Shown: positions 26,582 to 36,900, numbered from the stretch's first letter. The stretch: 64,000 nt of DNA from Zhengella mangrovi (GCF_002727065.1 NZ_PDVP01000003.1:248001-312000); one strand, 5' to 3'. Notes: generated from the sequence alone by a model not told the origin. Numbers and translations: made by a program.

Positions 26582-27904
26582 TCAGGCGGTCAGCGCGCGG
26601 TGGATGGATTCGGCGGCATCGCGCCCCTGCGCGACGGCTGTCACGGTCAGGTCGTCGCCGCTGTTGGTGCAGTCGCCCCCGGCCCAGACGGAGGCAAGCG
26701 AGGTCCGCCCCTCCCCGTCCACCGCGATGCGTCCGCCATCGAGCGTGATCGACGGCGAGGAACCGTTCAGGCTCCCAGGCGCGAAGCTCTGCCCGATCGC
26801 CTTGAACACCTGGTCGCAGGCAACCGTCACGCTCTCGCCGCGCCGCTCGAACTCGACGGCGACCACCTTGCCGCCTTCCGCGATGACGCGCTTCGGCTGC
26901 ATCTCGAACTGCAGCGCGACGCCCTTCGTCTGCGCCAGTTCCTGCTCGAACGGGGAAGCCTTCATGCGCGACTGTGGCCCGCGATAGGCCACGGTGACCT
27001 CGTCGGCACCCAGCGCCCGAGCCTGTACGGCAGCATCGATGGCCGTCATGCCGCCGCCGATGACGACAACCCGCCGCCCGACAGGGACGGTCGAAAGGTC
27101 GCCGGCCTGGCGAAGGCCCGCAATCCAGTCCACCGCATCGTCGGATCCTTCCGCATCGGCATCGCCGGCGCCGAGCGCGTTCACGCCGGCCAGGCCCATG
27201 CCTAGGAACACGGCGTCGAACTGTCCGAGCAGGTCACCTAGGTGGATATCCTCGCCCAGCGTCTTGCCGTTGTGAATCGCAATGCCGCCGATGGCCGTCA
27301 CGTAGTCCACCTCGGCCTGCGCGAAGCGGTCCGTCGCCTTGTAGGCCGCGATGCCATATTCGTTCAGACCGCCGGACTTGGCGCGCGCCTCGAACACCTC
27401 GACGTCGTGCCCCTTCATGGCCAGGCGGTGGGCGCAGGCGAGACCGGCAGGCCCCGCCCCGACCACGGCAATCGTCTTGCCGGTGGCCGGTGCACGCCTG
27501 TAGCACTGCTTGTTCTGGGCCATCGCCGTGTCGGTGGCATAGCGCTGCAGTTCACCGATCCGGACCGGCTTGCCCTCGGCGACCTCGCGGACGCAGACCT
27601 CTTCGCACAGTGTCTCGGTCGGGCAGACGCGCGCGCACATCCCGCCCAGGATGTTCTGGTCGAAGATCGTCTTGGCCGACCCCAGCGGGTTGCCCGTCTG
27701 GATCTGGCGAATGAACAGGGGAATGTCGATCGACGTCGGGCACGCGTTCATGCACGGCGCGTCGTGACAGAAATAGCATCGGTCGGCCTCGACACGGGCC
27801 TCGTGCGCATCCAGCGGCGGATGCAGGTCGGAAAAGTTGCGGGCATAGTCGTCCGGCTCCAGCCGGCCGGCGGCAATGCCCTCCTTCAAGGAGTTTCCAG
27901 CCAT
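26582..27904 (-). CDS. preT: NAD-dependent dihydropyrimidine dehydrogenase, flavin subunit PreT
   Basis: FAD and iron-sulfur subunit of 440 residues, related to the GltD small chain, that carries electrons between NAD(H) and PreA. The N-terminal Fe-S cysteines are in CYFCHDAPCMNACP (near residue 43) and CARVCPTETLCEEVC (near residue 90). Two dinucleotide-binding folds follow, VVGAGPAGLACAHRL near residue 147 and VVIGGGMTAIDAA near residue 278. It heads the leftward preT-preA unit, with a RutR-box-like site 52 bases upstream. Confidence 0.95.
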   Translation of the reverse strand: MAGNSLKEGIAAGRLEPDDYARNFSDLHPPLDAHEARVEADRCYFCHDAPCMNACPTSIDIPLFIRQIQTGNPLGSAKTIFDQNILGGMCARVCPTETLCEEVCVREVAEGKPVRIGELQRYATDTAMAQNKQCYRRAPATGKTIAVVGAGPAGLACAHRLAMKGHDVEVFEARAKSGGLNEYGIAAYKATDRFAQAEVDYVTAIGGIAIHNGKTLGEDIHLGDLLGQFDAVFLGMGLAGVNALGAGDADAEGSDDAVDWIAGLRQAGDLSTVPVGRRVVVIGGGMTAIDAAVQARALGADEVTVAYRGPQSRMKASPFEQELAQTKGVALQFEMQPKRVIAEGGKVVAVEFERRGESVTVACDQVFKAIGQSFAPGSLNGSSPSITLDGGRIAVDGEGRTSLASVWAGGDCTNSGDDLTVTAVAQGRDAAESIHRALTA

Positions 27905-27955
27905 TCTCAGTTCCCCATTGTGGTTCTTTTGAAAAAGGCTAGCACAGAAATATTT

Positions 27956-27971
27956 TTTATCAATCGGTCAA
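27956..27971. promoter_or_regulatory. RutR-box-like operator upstream of preT
   Basis: On the minus strand the site reads TTGACCGATTGATAAA, matching the RutR consensus at 11 of 14 defined positions. It lies in an AT-rich promoter region 52 bases before preT. Together with the site at 23080-23095 it suggests that one regulator controls both halves of the pyrimidine pathway. Confidence 0.55.
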
Positions 27972-28281
27972 ATTTGCTCGCTGCCCACCAGAAAGAACCG
28001 GCCGGAAAGCAACGGCGAAGTGCCGCTCCGCTCCACAGGGCGGCACGATGAACACCGGCTGTGGGCTCACCGGGTGCCGCCGGCTTCGGCGACGTGGTGA
28101 CCTATACCTGTCCCGTCGCCAACACGGGCAACGAGCAGCCTGTCCAGGTGACCGCGGATGGACGCCGAAACAGCTTGAAACCGGGTGACAGCATCCGCGT
28201 CACGGCAACCTGTGCCGCGGTTCGCGCCGACATCGACAATCTGCAAGAATGCGCAGCGCGACCCGTCGGCGGCGCCTGTGG
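27972..28281. other. Intergenic stretch between preT and the DUF309 gene; no supported gene
   Basis: A reading frame starting with GTG at 28061 runs rightward through this stretch and on into the DUF309 gene on the other strand. Its first 70 codons look moderately protein-like (cysteines in TYTCPV and VTATCAAV), but it has no ribosome-binding site, no recognisable domain and no natural stop before the convergent gene. It may be a decayed gene or chance. I see no terminator, RNA gene or repeat here. Confidence 0.4.
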
Positions 28282-28746
28282 CTATGGCCCGTCGCCTCCG
28301 GGGCGAAATCCGCGCGACCGGGCGTCCTCAAGGTGGGCCGAGGCGATCGCGAACAGCCGGGCCGCAGCCTTGTCCCGGCCCATCGCCGCTTTCAGGCGGC
28401 CATTGGCATACTGGATCGCGGCCTGCACGAAAGGCCTGTCCGGTCCGTTTGGCGGCAGGCCCTGCCAGACCGGTTCCAGAACTTCATGCGCTTCCCAGAA
28501 ATAGCCGCGCCGCATCAGCACGAAACCGGCCGCCCAGGCCTCGCTTTCGCGCCAGTTGGCCGGCGTCACGTCGCTTGCTGCACGGCGCGAAATCTCGAAC
28601 ACCGGACCGGCCCCGGGCCGTGGCGTCATTCCCGGCCAATAGGGCTGGTCCGGCAGGCCTTCGGCCAGAACAGCATCGAGCCGGGCCACAAGCGCCGGCT
28701 CGATCTCGTTGAAGGCCCGCTCGAGCGCTGCTTCGAGCGCCATCAT
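28282..28746 (-). CDS. DUF309-family protein coupled to benzoate-CoA ligase
   Basis: A 154-residue DUF309 protein of unknown function. The family core is clear: WAAGFVLMRRGYFWEAHEVLEPVWQ near residues 70-94 and FVQAAIQYANGRLKAAMGR near residues 105-123. It is probably an all-helical fold. It starts 3 bases past the stop of the benzoate-CoA ligase gene (ATG at 28746, or 28743), so the two are co-translated and fall under the BoxR-type operator further upstream. DUF309 genes occur in many contexts, so the link to benzoate may be incidental. Confidence 0.8.
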   Translation of the reverse strand: MMALEAALERAFNEIEPALVARLDAVLAEGLPDQPYWPGMTPRPGAGPVFEISRRAASDVTPANWRESEAWAAGFVLMRRGYFWEAHEVLEPVWQGLPPNGPDRPFVQAAIQYANGRLKAAMGRDKAAARLFAIASAHLEDARSRGFRPGGDGP

Positions 28747-28749
28747 GGC

Positions 28750-30294
28750 TCAGGCGCGCAGTTTGAAGCGCTGGATCTTGCCGGTCGCCGTCTTCGGCAG
28801 GTCATCCACCACGTCGACCCAGCGCGGGTATTTCCACTTGCCGATCTTGGCCTTCACGTGTTCCTTGAGCTGCTCGCGCAGGCTTGCATCATCCTGGCTG
28901 CCCTCCTTGAGCACGACATAGGCCTTCGGCTTTTCCAGCCCGTCATCGTCGCGCTCCGCCACCACGGCGGCTTCCAGCACCGCCGGGTGCGTCACCAGCG
29001 CCTGCTCGACCTCGAAAGGCGAAAGCCAGATGCCGGAAACCTTGAACATGTCGTCGGTGCGCCCGCAGTAGACCAAGCGGCCGTCCTCGCGCATCTCGTA
29101 CTTGTCGCCGGTCCGCGTCCAGTTGCCCTCGAAGGTCGACCGGCTCTTGTCGCGCTGGTTCCAGTAGCCGTCCGCCGCCGACGGCCCGTTGACCAGCAAC
29201 TCGCCGACGCCGCCCGGCCCGACATCCGCGCCCGCCTCGTCGACCAGGCGCAGTTCATAGCCCGGAACCGCCGTACCGGACGTGCCGTAGACCACGTCGC
29301 CAAGCCGGTTGGACAGGAAAATGTGCAGCATCTCGGTCGATCCGACCCCGTCGAGGATCGGCGATCCGGTCACCGCTTCCCAGCGCTTTCCCACCTCTTC
29401 CGGCAGGGCTTCACCCGCCGAGATGGAGTGGCGCAACCGGTCGAAACCGTCAGGCTTGTTGCCCTTCATCGCGGCCACCATGGCGGCATAGAGTGTCGGC
29501 ACGCCGCAGAAGATCGTCGGCCGGTGACGGGCAAAGATGTCGAGCACGCTGTCCGGCGTCGGCCGCCCGGCCAGGATGATCGTGGTGGCACCGACTGACA
29601 TGGGAAAGGTCATCGCATTGCCGAGACCATAGGCGAAGAAGAATTTCGCCGCCGAGAAGACGACATCGCTTTCGCGGATGCCAAGCACCTGCGCGCCATA
29701 GGTGTCGGCGGTCGCCTGCAGGCTGCCGTGAATGTGGCGCACGCCCTTCGGACGGCCGGTCGAACCCGACGAATAGAGCCAGAATGCGCTCTCGTCGGCG
29801 CTGACCTCGATCATCGGCCGCGCCTCGCTGGCGGACAGCTCGCTGGCGAAATGCAAAGTGCCCTCTGGCGCGCTCTCGCCGATGAACACGACCTTCTCGA
29901 GAAAGGGCTGGTCCTTCACCACCGGCTCGACCACCGGCCACAGCGCTTCCGAGACGAAAAGGATGCGCGCGCGGCTGTCGCGCAGGATGGCATCGTACAC
30001 ATCGCCGCCCAGCAGCGTGTTGATGGCGATCGGGACGACGCCGCACTTCAGCGATCCCCAGAAGATGGTCGGGAACTCGATCATGTCGAGCACGATCATC
30101 GCCGCCCGGTCTTCCCGTCGAATGCCATGGCGCTCGTAGAGCGAAGCCATGCGGTCGCTCGTCTCGGCGAGACCGCCATAGGTCAGCGTCCGGCCGTCCG
30201 GCTGCGATTCGATGAAGGCCGGCTTGTCGCCCCGCCCCTCGTCCAGATGCCTGTCCACGAAATACCGCGCGGCGTTGGCGTTGCCTTCGCTCAT
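28750..30294 (-). CDS. Benzoate-CoA ligase
   Basis: Acyl-adenylate enzyme of 514 residues in the benzoate-CoA ligase family; it forms benzoyl-CoA, substrate of the box pathway. Motifs are YSSGSTGRPKGVRH near residue 170, FAYGLGNAMTFPMSVGAT near residue 214, GSTEMLHIFLSNRLGDV near residue 310, and the C-terminal lysine segment LPKTATGKIQRFKLR. The start at 30294 has GGAGGGACTG before it; a 34-residue upstream extension would run into the operator. It lies 9 kb from boxR yet carries the same operator in its promoter, which supports benzoate as the substrate. Confidence 0.92.
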   Translation of the reverse strand: MSEGNANAARYFVDRHLDEGRGDKPAFIESQPDGRTLTYGGLAETSDRMASLYERHGIRREDRAAMIVLDMIEFPTIFWGSLKCGVVPIAINTLLGGDVYDAILRDSRARILFVSEALWPVVEPVVKDQPFLEKVVFIGESAPEGTLHFASELSASEARPMIEVSADESAFWLYSSGSTGRPKGVRHIHGSLQATADTYGAQVLGIRESDVVFSAAKFFFAYGLGNAMTFPMSVGATTIILAGRPTPDSVLDIFARHRPTIFCGVPTLYAAMVAAMKGNKPDGFDRLRHSISAGEALPEEVGKRWEAVTGSPILDGVGSTEMLHIFLSNRLGDVVYGTSGTAVPGYELRLVDEAGADVGPGGVGELLVNGPSAADGYWNQRDKSRSTFEGNWTRTGDKYEMREDGRLVYCGRTDDMFKVSGIWLSPFEVEQALVTHPAVLEAAVVAERDDDGLEKPKAYVVLKEGSQDDASLREQLKEHVKAKIGKWKYPRWVDVVDDLPKTATGKIQRFKLRA

Positions 30295-30381
30295 CAGTCC
30301 CTCCCGATCCCGGAGCGCATCCGGCCGGATGCCACTCCTCTTTCTGTTTGCCCGCTTGCGCCTCTGCCCGCAGCGGCTTTG

Positions 30382-30395
30382 TGCATTATTATGCA
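30382..30395. promoter_or_regulatory. BoxR/BzdR-type operator upstream of benzoate-CoA ligase
   Basis: TGCA-TTATTA-TGCA, the exact TGCA-N6-TGCA pattern described for BzdR operators. It lies 88 bases upstream of the ligase start. Three more exact copies precede boxR and lie between boxC and the MarR gene. Confidence 0.82.
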
Positions 30396-30708
30396 TAATT
30401 CATGCCCGCAGGGCAAGCAATTCCCGCCAGCCTCCGGCATTTTTTTGCCAACATGCCCACGGCCACGCCGCAGGGCGTTTCATCCGTGAAACTGGCGGCC
30501 GCCTGCCCGCGCTTTCGACGCGCCCCGTCGACGGAATCCCGGCATCGATGGCCAACAATGTGCGGCCATGGTCAAATTTGTATTTGCAGCAGCGCGCCTT
30601 ATGTAAGGAGAGACAAACCCGGCACCGCCGCTGCGTCGGTCCGCGAGCGCGGGCTTGAAAAAAAGCCGTTCGCGCGATAGGCTCCGCTTGAACAGGATAT
30701 GCAAGATA
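30396..30708. other. Intergenic region upstream of irr; possible promoter, no gene
   Basis: No gene is supported here. A plausible rightward promoter for irr is TTGAAA (30655-30660), a 17-base spacer and TAGGCT (30678-30683). The -35 match is good and the -10 match weak. An AT-rich patch near 30580-30605 has no clear function. Confidence 0.4.
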
Positions 30709-31200
30709 ATGCAGCCAATTGACCAGAGACAGAAGAAAAAGACCGCATCCGGCAGCCTCGCGGGTCATGGTCCGCTTTGCTGGGCCTCTCGTCTGCGCGA
30801 CCGCATGAGGTCCTCGGGACTTCGCCCGACCCGCCAGCGCATGCACCTTGCCACGCTGTTGTTTACCCGCGGCGACCGCCACGTGACGGCGGAGGAAATT
30901 CACGCCGAGGCGCAGCAGGAGAGTATCGCCGTGTCCCTCGCCACGGTTTACAACACGCTGCACCAGTTCACCGAGGCCGGCCTCCTGCGTGTTCTCGCCA
31001 TTGAGACCAACAAGACCTATTTCGACACCAACACGTCCGACCATCACCATTTCTTCGTCGAAGGCCGTGGCCAGGTGCTTGACATTCCCGAGCGGGGACC
31101 GCTCGGCGCTCTGAAGGTGGAAAACCTGCCCGAACCGCCGGAAGGCATGGAAATTGCCCATGTCGACGTCGTGGTCCGGCTGCGTCCTAAAACGAGCTGA
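30709..31200 (+). CDS. irr: Iron response regulator Irr (Fur family)
   Basis: Fur-superfamily regulator of 163 residues of the rhizobial Irr type, which responds to haem and so to iron status and controls haem synthesis and iron genes. The DNA-binding region RSSGLRPTRQRMHLATLLF through SLATVYNTLHQFTEAGLLRVL spans about residues 30-95. The histidine cluster SDHHHFF near residue 108 is the usual Irr haem-binding motif. The N-terminus is about 20 residues longer than typical. The ATG at 30709 is chosen because an upstream start would overlap the proposed promoter. Confidence 0.9.
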   Translation: MQPIDQRQKKKTASGSLAGHGPLCWASRLRDRMRSSGLRPTRQRMHLATLLFTRGDRHVTAEEIHAEAQQESIAVSLATVYNTLHQFTEAGLLRVLAIETNKTYFDTNTSDHHHFFVEGRGQVLDIPERGPLGALKVENLPEPPEGMEIAHVDVVVRLRPKTS

Positions 31201-31248
31201 TCGCCGGGTGTTGGCCTGGCGGAGGCGGCAACCCGGTACGGGACATCC

Positions 31249-31827
31249 ATGATCATCGCCATGACCGGCTTCGCGCTTCGCCAGTGGCAGGATACTGCCG
31301 GTGCCAAGCGCATCATGGGCCTCGAGCCCGATGACCTCGTGGCCATGTGCAATGAAGCCGTGAACCGCGCCGCGCCGCTCGTCGAGGGCTACGCGCCGTT
31401 CTGCAAGCACCTCTTTCTCGAAAACCCCTCCCCGACGCGCTGCTCTTTCGCGCCCGTCACCGAAGCCAACCGGTCATTTCTGAAATCCGGCTACATGGCG
31501 CGGCGCGAAGGGGAACTGGCAGTCCTGGAACGCTGGTTCGAAGGCGTGGAGGCGCCGGTGGCCCGCTGGCTGGACGTGATTCTCTACAGCAAGGCCCAGC
31601 TCGATGCCGAGGCGGCGGAAGGCCCGGACAGCGGCGATTCGCCGGCCTGCGATTGGGGGATCGTCTCGATCATCGGCACGCTGGTGCCGGTCGAACCGCC
31701 CATGCCGCCGATCACCCAGATGCGCAACAGCCTCGGCCGTGCCGAGGGCGGCTCCGGCGTGCCGATCGATCGCGATGCCTATGCCCGCGCCGTGGATTTC
31801 TGGGAACGGCACGCCTCGATCCGCTGA
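31249..31827 (+). CDS. DUF3228-family protein
   Basis: Conserved protein of 192 residues of unknown function that I assign to DUF3228 from its layout. Marks are VARWLDVILYSKAQLDAEA near residue 104, DWGIVSIIGT near residue 133, the proline-rich PMPPITQMRN near residue 150 and GGSGVPIDRDAY near residue 165. No signal peptide or membrane segment is seen. It follows irr by 48 bases on the same strand, with a weak ribosome-binding site (ATG at 31249 or 31261), and converges on pbpC. Confidence 0.72.
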   Translation: MIIAMTGFALRQWQDTAGAKRIMGLEPDDLVAMCNEAVNRAAPLVEGYAPFCKHLFLENPSPTRCSFAPVTEANRSFLKSGYMARREGELAVLERWFEGVEAPVARWLDVILYSKAQLDAEAAEGPDSGDSPACDWGIVSIIGTLVPVEPPMPPITQMRNSLGRAEGGSGVPIDRDAYARAVDFWERHASIR

Positions 31828-31839
31828 CCGGCTCCCCGG

Positions 31840-33909
31840 CTACTGGATGAAAAGATCGACGCTCGCCGCGCGTCCGGCCGCATCGATGACGGTCAGCCGC
31901 TGCTGACCGCGCCCGTCCGGCTGCCACTGGCGCACCCGCCGCCGCGTCGCGCCATCCATCGGCGCGCCGTTGGCCAGCCAGCGGAAAGGTGCCCGCCCGC
32001 CCTGCAGCTTGATGACAAGCGGCTGTGCCGGCCCGCTTCCCGCCAGATCGACCCGGGCGCCGGCGGGCGGGTACACGATGACCGGTGCCGGTTCCGGCGC
32101 AACGGTCGTTTCAACCGGTGAGCGGGCGGCGAAGCGCTGCAGTGCCTGGGGCAGATCGCCATGCGCCAGGAGGACGGCGCCGCGCGGCGCGCCCGGAAGC
32201 GCGTGATGGCCGAGGTCCGCCTGCGCCCAGGCCTTGAAGAGCAGCGGCGCTGCCGCGCTCGCCCCGGTCAGGCCCGGCACGGCGGCATTGTCCGGCCGGC
32301 CGGTCCAGACGCCCAGGACGTAGCGGCCATCGTAACCGACCGACCAGGCATCGCGGTAGCCGTAGGACGTACCCGTCTTGTAGGCGATCCCCAGGGGCGC
32401 GGCACCAACCGGTGGCGCCATGCCGGAAAGAATGTCGGAGACCTGCCATGCCGCTGCCGGGTCCATCACATTGTTGCGCTGTGGCCGCTCGCTCCGGTCG
32501 TAGACCAGCCGCTCCTTCGTGGCCCGGCCCTGGTTGGCCAGCGCGGTATAGGCCTGCACCAGTCCCGTCAGCGTCACGCCCGCGCCGCCAAGACCGATCG
32601 CGAGCCCCGGTGCGCTCCTGTCCGGCAGGACCAGGGTGGCACCGGCCTGGCGCAGCCGTGCCGCCAGCCGTTGCGGCCCGACGGCATCGAGAAGCCGCAC
32701 CGCCGGAACGTTGAGCGACCATTGCAAGGCCTCGCGCACGGAAACATCGCCCTTGTATCCCATGTCGAAATTGGCCGGCCGGTAGCCCGCGAAATCCGCC
32801 GGCCGGTCGGAGATGATCGTCTCCGGCGCCGCGATCCCCTGCTCGAAGGCGAGCCCGTAGATGAACGGCTTGAGGGCGGAACCGGGCGAACGCGGCGCCT
32901 CGGCCATGTCCACCCAGCCGAAGCGCCGGTCGTCGAGATAGTCCGCCGATCCGACCCGCGCCAGGATCTCCCCGGTCTGCGCGTCGGCCAGGACCATCGC
33001 CACCGACACCCCGGCGGGAAGGCGCGCGGCACCCAGGCGGGCTACTGTTTCCAGGGCTGCCTGCCTGGCAGCATCCAGCGTCAGCCGGTCCGGTGCGCGG
33101 CCGCCGGCCCTCTCGCCCAGCAGGCGCAACGCCAGGTGCGGGCTGAGTGCCGGCATCGCCGCGCGCACGTGCGGCACATCAAAACGCGAGGCGCGCCCGA
33201 TCTCCGCCTCCGGGATCACCCCGGCTTCGGCCATGCGCCAGAGAACCCGGTCCCGCGCGTCACGTGCAGCCCCCGCGTTGCGGTCCGGCCGCCGCGTTTC
33301 AGGCGATTGCGGCAGCGCTACCAGGAGGGCGGCCTCCGAAAGCCTGAGTTTCGCCGGCTCCTTGCCGAACCAGGCCAGCGACGCTGCGCGAATGCCCTCC
33401 AGGTTGCCGCCGTAGGGCGCCAGCGTCAGGTAGCGCTCCAGGATTTCGGTCTTGGACAGCCTGCGCTCGATCTGCAGGGCCCGCAGCATCTGGCGCAGCT
33501 TCGCCGCCACCGAGCGTTCGTTGCGCGGTTCGATGAGACGGGCGAGCTGCATCGTGATCGTCGAGCCGCCCGACACGATGTTGCCGTGGGTGGCGAATTG
33601 CCATGCCGCCCGCAACACGGCCAGCGGATCGACGCCGATGTGATGGTAAAACCGCTTGTCCTCGTAGGCCAGCAGCATGGCGACGAACTGTGGGTCGACG
33701 GCATCCAGCGACACCGGGAAACGCCAGCGCCCTTCATCCGTCGCCTGCGCAAACAGCAGGGCGCCGTTCCGGTCGAGCACCTCGGCCGCCACCTTCGGCC
33801 GGTCCAGCGTCGGCGGATAGGCCTCGTCCAGCGCGTTGATCGATGCGGCGGCGAGGCACAGCCCCGCCAGCCCGCCGCACACCCATTGCAGAACGGCGAG
33901 CGCCCGCAT
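31840..33909 (-). CDS. pbpC: Penicillin-binding protein 1C
   Basis: Bifunctional class A penicillin-binding protein of 689 residues that polymerises and cross-links peptidoglycan. A membrane anchor (residues 6-22) is followed by the glycosyltransferase domain, with AYEDKRFYHHIGVDP near residue 80 and GGSTITMQLAR near residue 113. The transpeptidase domain has SALK near residue 338, SLN near residue 390 and KTGTS near residue 505, and a PbpC-specific C-terminal domain covers about 600-689. The ATG at 33909 shares one base with the upstream stop (TGATG), coupling it to the alpha-2-macroglobulin gene, its usual partner. Confidence 0.94.
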   Translation of the reverse strand: MRALAVLQWVCGGLAGLCLAAASINALDEAYPPTLDRPKVAAEVLDRNGALLFAQATDEGRWRFPVSLDAVDPQFVAMLLAYEDKRFYHHIGVDPLAVLRAAWQFATHGNIVSGGSTITMQLARLIEPRNERSVAAKLRQMLRALQIERRLSKTEILERYLTLAPYGGNLEGIRAASLAWFGKEPAKLRLSEAALLVALPQSPETRRPDRNAGAARDARDRVLWRMAEAGVIPEAEIGRASRFDVPHVRAAMPALSPHLALRLLGERAGGRAPDRLTLDAARQAALETVARLGAARLPAGVSVAMVLADAQTGEILARVGSADYLDDRRFGWVDMAEAPRSPGSALKPFIYGLAFEQGIAAPETIISDRPADFAGYRPANFDMGYKGDVSVREALQWSLNVPAVRLLDAVGPQRLAARLRQAGATLVLPDRSAPGLAIGLGGAGVTLTGLVQAYTALANQGRATKERLVYDRSERPQRNNVMDPAAAWQVSDILSGMAPPVGAAPLGIAYKTGTSYGYRDAWSVGYDGRYVLGVWTGRPDNAAVPGLTGASAAAPLLFKAWAQADLGHHALPGAPRGAVLLAHGDLPQALQRFAARSPVETTVAPEPAPVIVYPPAGARVDLAGSGPAQPLVIKLQGGRAPFRWLANGAPMDGATRRRVRQWQPDGRGQQRLTVIDAAGRAASVDLFIQ

Positions 33910-36900
33910 CAACGCGCCTCCACGACCTCCACGTAGCCCGTCGACGTGTGCGCCGAGAACTGCGGCCGGTACATGTCCTCCACCTGGGCCGCCGGGTGCA
34001 CGTAGGCGCCGGGCGTCACGGCCCGGACCACGTAGGCCAGTTGCAGCGTCCGGCTGTCACCGGCGGAGCGGTTGAAAGCCGCGACGAAGCGGTCATCGAG
34101 GAACTCCAGGTGGGCCGGGTTGACGTTGCCGAGCCACTCGAAATTCGACAGTTGCGCGCTGCCCGTCAGCGCCGGGTTGTCGATCTCGAAGCCGGCCGGC
34201 AGCAGGTCGGTCACGACGATCCGCGACGGCCAGGTGTTGAGTTCCGCAATCTGCAGCACCACGACCAGGCGCTGGTTCTGCGCCACCTGCTGCAGGCTGG
34301 CCGGCTTGCCGTCGAGCGTGAAGTAGCTGCGCGCGATGGTGAAGCCATTGCCGCCCGCCGGCAGCGGATCCACCGGCGCCGCCACGGAGGTCACGACCGC
34401 AGTCACCGGCTCCGCCCCGTTGTTCTTCACGGTGATCGGCGCGTCGACGAGGTCGATCCCCGTCCGCCGTACCGTGAAGGCCCCGGCATGGTCCGTCCCG
34501 TTGACGGTCAGGTCCATGGCAGCGTTCTGCGTCGCCAGCGCCCGCGCGGCCAACAGCATCCAGGCTTCCTCCTGCGTGGAGGTGTAGGGCCGGTGCCGCT
34601 TCTGGTTTGCCACGAAGCGGGTCATCTCGCGGATGCCGGCAGGTTCGGGCTTGCTTTCCGCCGCCAGCGCCAGGATGGCCGCCCCGTCACGCAGTTTCGA
34701 ACCGTAGTCGTCGCGTGCCTGCACGGCCTGGTCGGCCTGTTGTTCCGCCAGGTCGAGCGAGGCCCTGAACAGGCGGGCCGAACGGTCGCCGTCGCCGTAG
34801 AGCGAGAGACTGGCCGCGAGCTGCGCCCGGGCCATCGGGCTGTCGAAGGCATCGAGCTTGGTATCGGCATAGTAACGCAGGTCACCGGCCGAGGCCTTTC
34901 GATTGCGCGCCAGCACGTAGAGCGCATAGGCGATTTCGCGCCCGCGTTCGCTGACATCGTTCACGTAGGCCAGGTTGTTCTCCAGGTTGCCAAGCGCCAG
35001 TTGCATGGCGGTCTGCGGAACCTTGAAACCCTTCTCCTGTGCCCGGGTAAGGAAATCCGACACGTAGGCGTCCAGCCACAGGTCGCCCGATCCCGGCGAC
35101 CAGAGGCCGAAGGAACCGCTCGACGACTGGTAGGCGAGCACGCGGGCGATCGCCTTGTCGATGCGCTTGTCGATTTCGGGATCGGCCGCCTCTCCTTCCA
35201 GGTCCGACAGGTAGAGCAGCGGCAGCGCGCGGCTCGTCGTCTGTTCGGCGCAGCCGTAGGGATAGCGGTCGAGGCTCATCAGCAGTCCGGGGATGTCGAA
35301 GGCCGCAAGCCGCGTCACCGCGACCGAGACGGAGGCATCGCGGATCACGCTGTCGGCCAGCAACTGCCGGTCGACCGTCAGCGAGCCGCCATTGGCCAGC
35401 AGTTCGATCTCGCGCCGCACCGTGACCGGCAGCGCCCCCGGGCGCACCGGGAAGGACACGTCGTGGACGACGCGAACGTCGTTAGCGTGCGCCAGCGTCA
35501 GCGTCAGGCCCGCCGCCCCCGGCGCACCGGCCGACACCGGCAGGCGAAGCACCGTCCGCGCACCCTTGCCCAGCACCACCTTGCCCGGCAGGTCGCCAGC
35601 CAGCGTCAGCGGCCCGCTCGTCTCGACCGTCACGGCATAGTCGCCGGTCGGCCCGTCGGTATTGGCAATGTCGAAGCGAAGTTCGGAGCGGTCGCCCGTC
35701 GCCATGAAGCGCGGTGTTCCGGCGATCACGACGACCGGTTCGCGCACGATCACGTCCCGGGTCGCCGACCCGGTGGCCGTGGCACTCCAGGCCGTCGCCA
35801 TCACGCGCACCGTGCCGTTGAACTGCGGCATGTCAAAGCGCACCACCGCCTTGCCGTCGGCACCGACGCGCACGGGACCGGAGAAGAAGGCCACCAGCTT
35901 GCCCTTGGGCGGGCTGCCCTTCGACTGCATGCCGGGTCCGTCGCCGCCGGTCCGCAGGTGACCGAGCGCCCCCTGCGAGCCGTCGATCAGGCGCCCGTAG
36001 ACGTCCCGGATCTCCAGGCCCATCCGGCGCTGGCCGTAGTACCACTCCTCCGGTTTCGGCGGCTGGTAGCCGGTCAGGTTCAGGATGCCGACGTCAACCG
36101 CCGCCACGGTGGCGAAAACCGTCTCGCCCTCCTTGGCCCCGGTCACCGTGAGCGGCACCTCGAACGCCTGGTTCGGTACCGTCTGCGCCGCCAGGTCGAG
36201 CGCGACATCGAGCGTGCGGGCACTCACATCCACGCCAAGCCACTTCACGCCGATGGCCCGCGCCGGCATGCGGCTTTCGCCCGCGGACCCGGGCCGGTAG
36301 AGCGTCGCGGTGACATAGGCCCCCGCCCCCCAGTCATCACCGACCGGGATTTCGATCTCGGCTCCGTCCGCTGGCACGCTGGCCCGCTTTGTCGCCAGCA
36401 CCCGGTCGGAACCGACCGTCACCAGCAGCTCACCGGCAAAGCGTGGCGAAACCTTCAGCCGCGCCGTCTCGCCCGGCTTGTAGCCGTCCTTGTCGAGCGC
36501 GATCTCAAGCCCGTCAGGCGTATCCAGTGATGAGGTCTCGACATACCAGCCGGCGTGGAAATCGTAGGACGTGATGGCATCGGCGCCTTCCACTTCCAGG
36601 CGATACCGTCCCCATTCGACCGGCATGTCGATCGTGGCCGGGGTCGCGGCACTGGCATCCACGGTCCCGCTGGACTGGACGGAGGTGAAGTCCGCTGCCT
36701 CGTAGCGCCAGCTGCTGCCGTCGCGATACCACTGGTAGTTCCGCGTCACTCTGAGCAGCCGCCAGGACAATCCTTGCGCAGCCACCTGCGCCCCGTCCCG
36801 ATCGACGGCGATCACGTTGAAACTGACCGTAGCGCCTTCCGGCGCCTGGCCGTCCGCGAAGCCCGGCTTGACGCCGATCATCGTCGCCATCGGCTTGATC

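Noticed and set aside
28061-28504. A GTG-started open frame with cysteine pairs in the preT-DUF309 gap
   Set aside because: No ribosome-binding site or known domain, and its 3-prime half runs through the convergent DUF309 gene. Kept only as a possible decayed gene in the gap entry.
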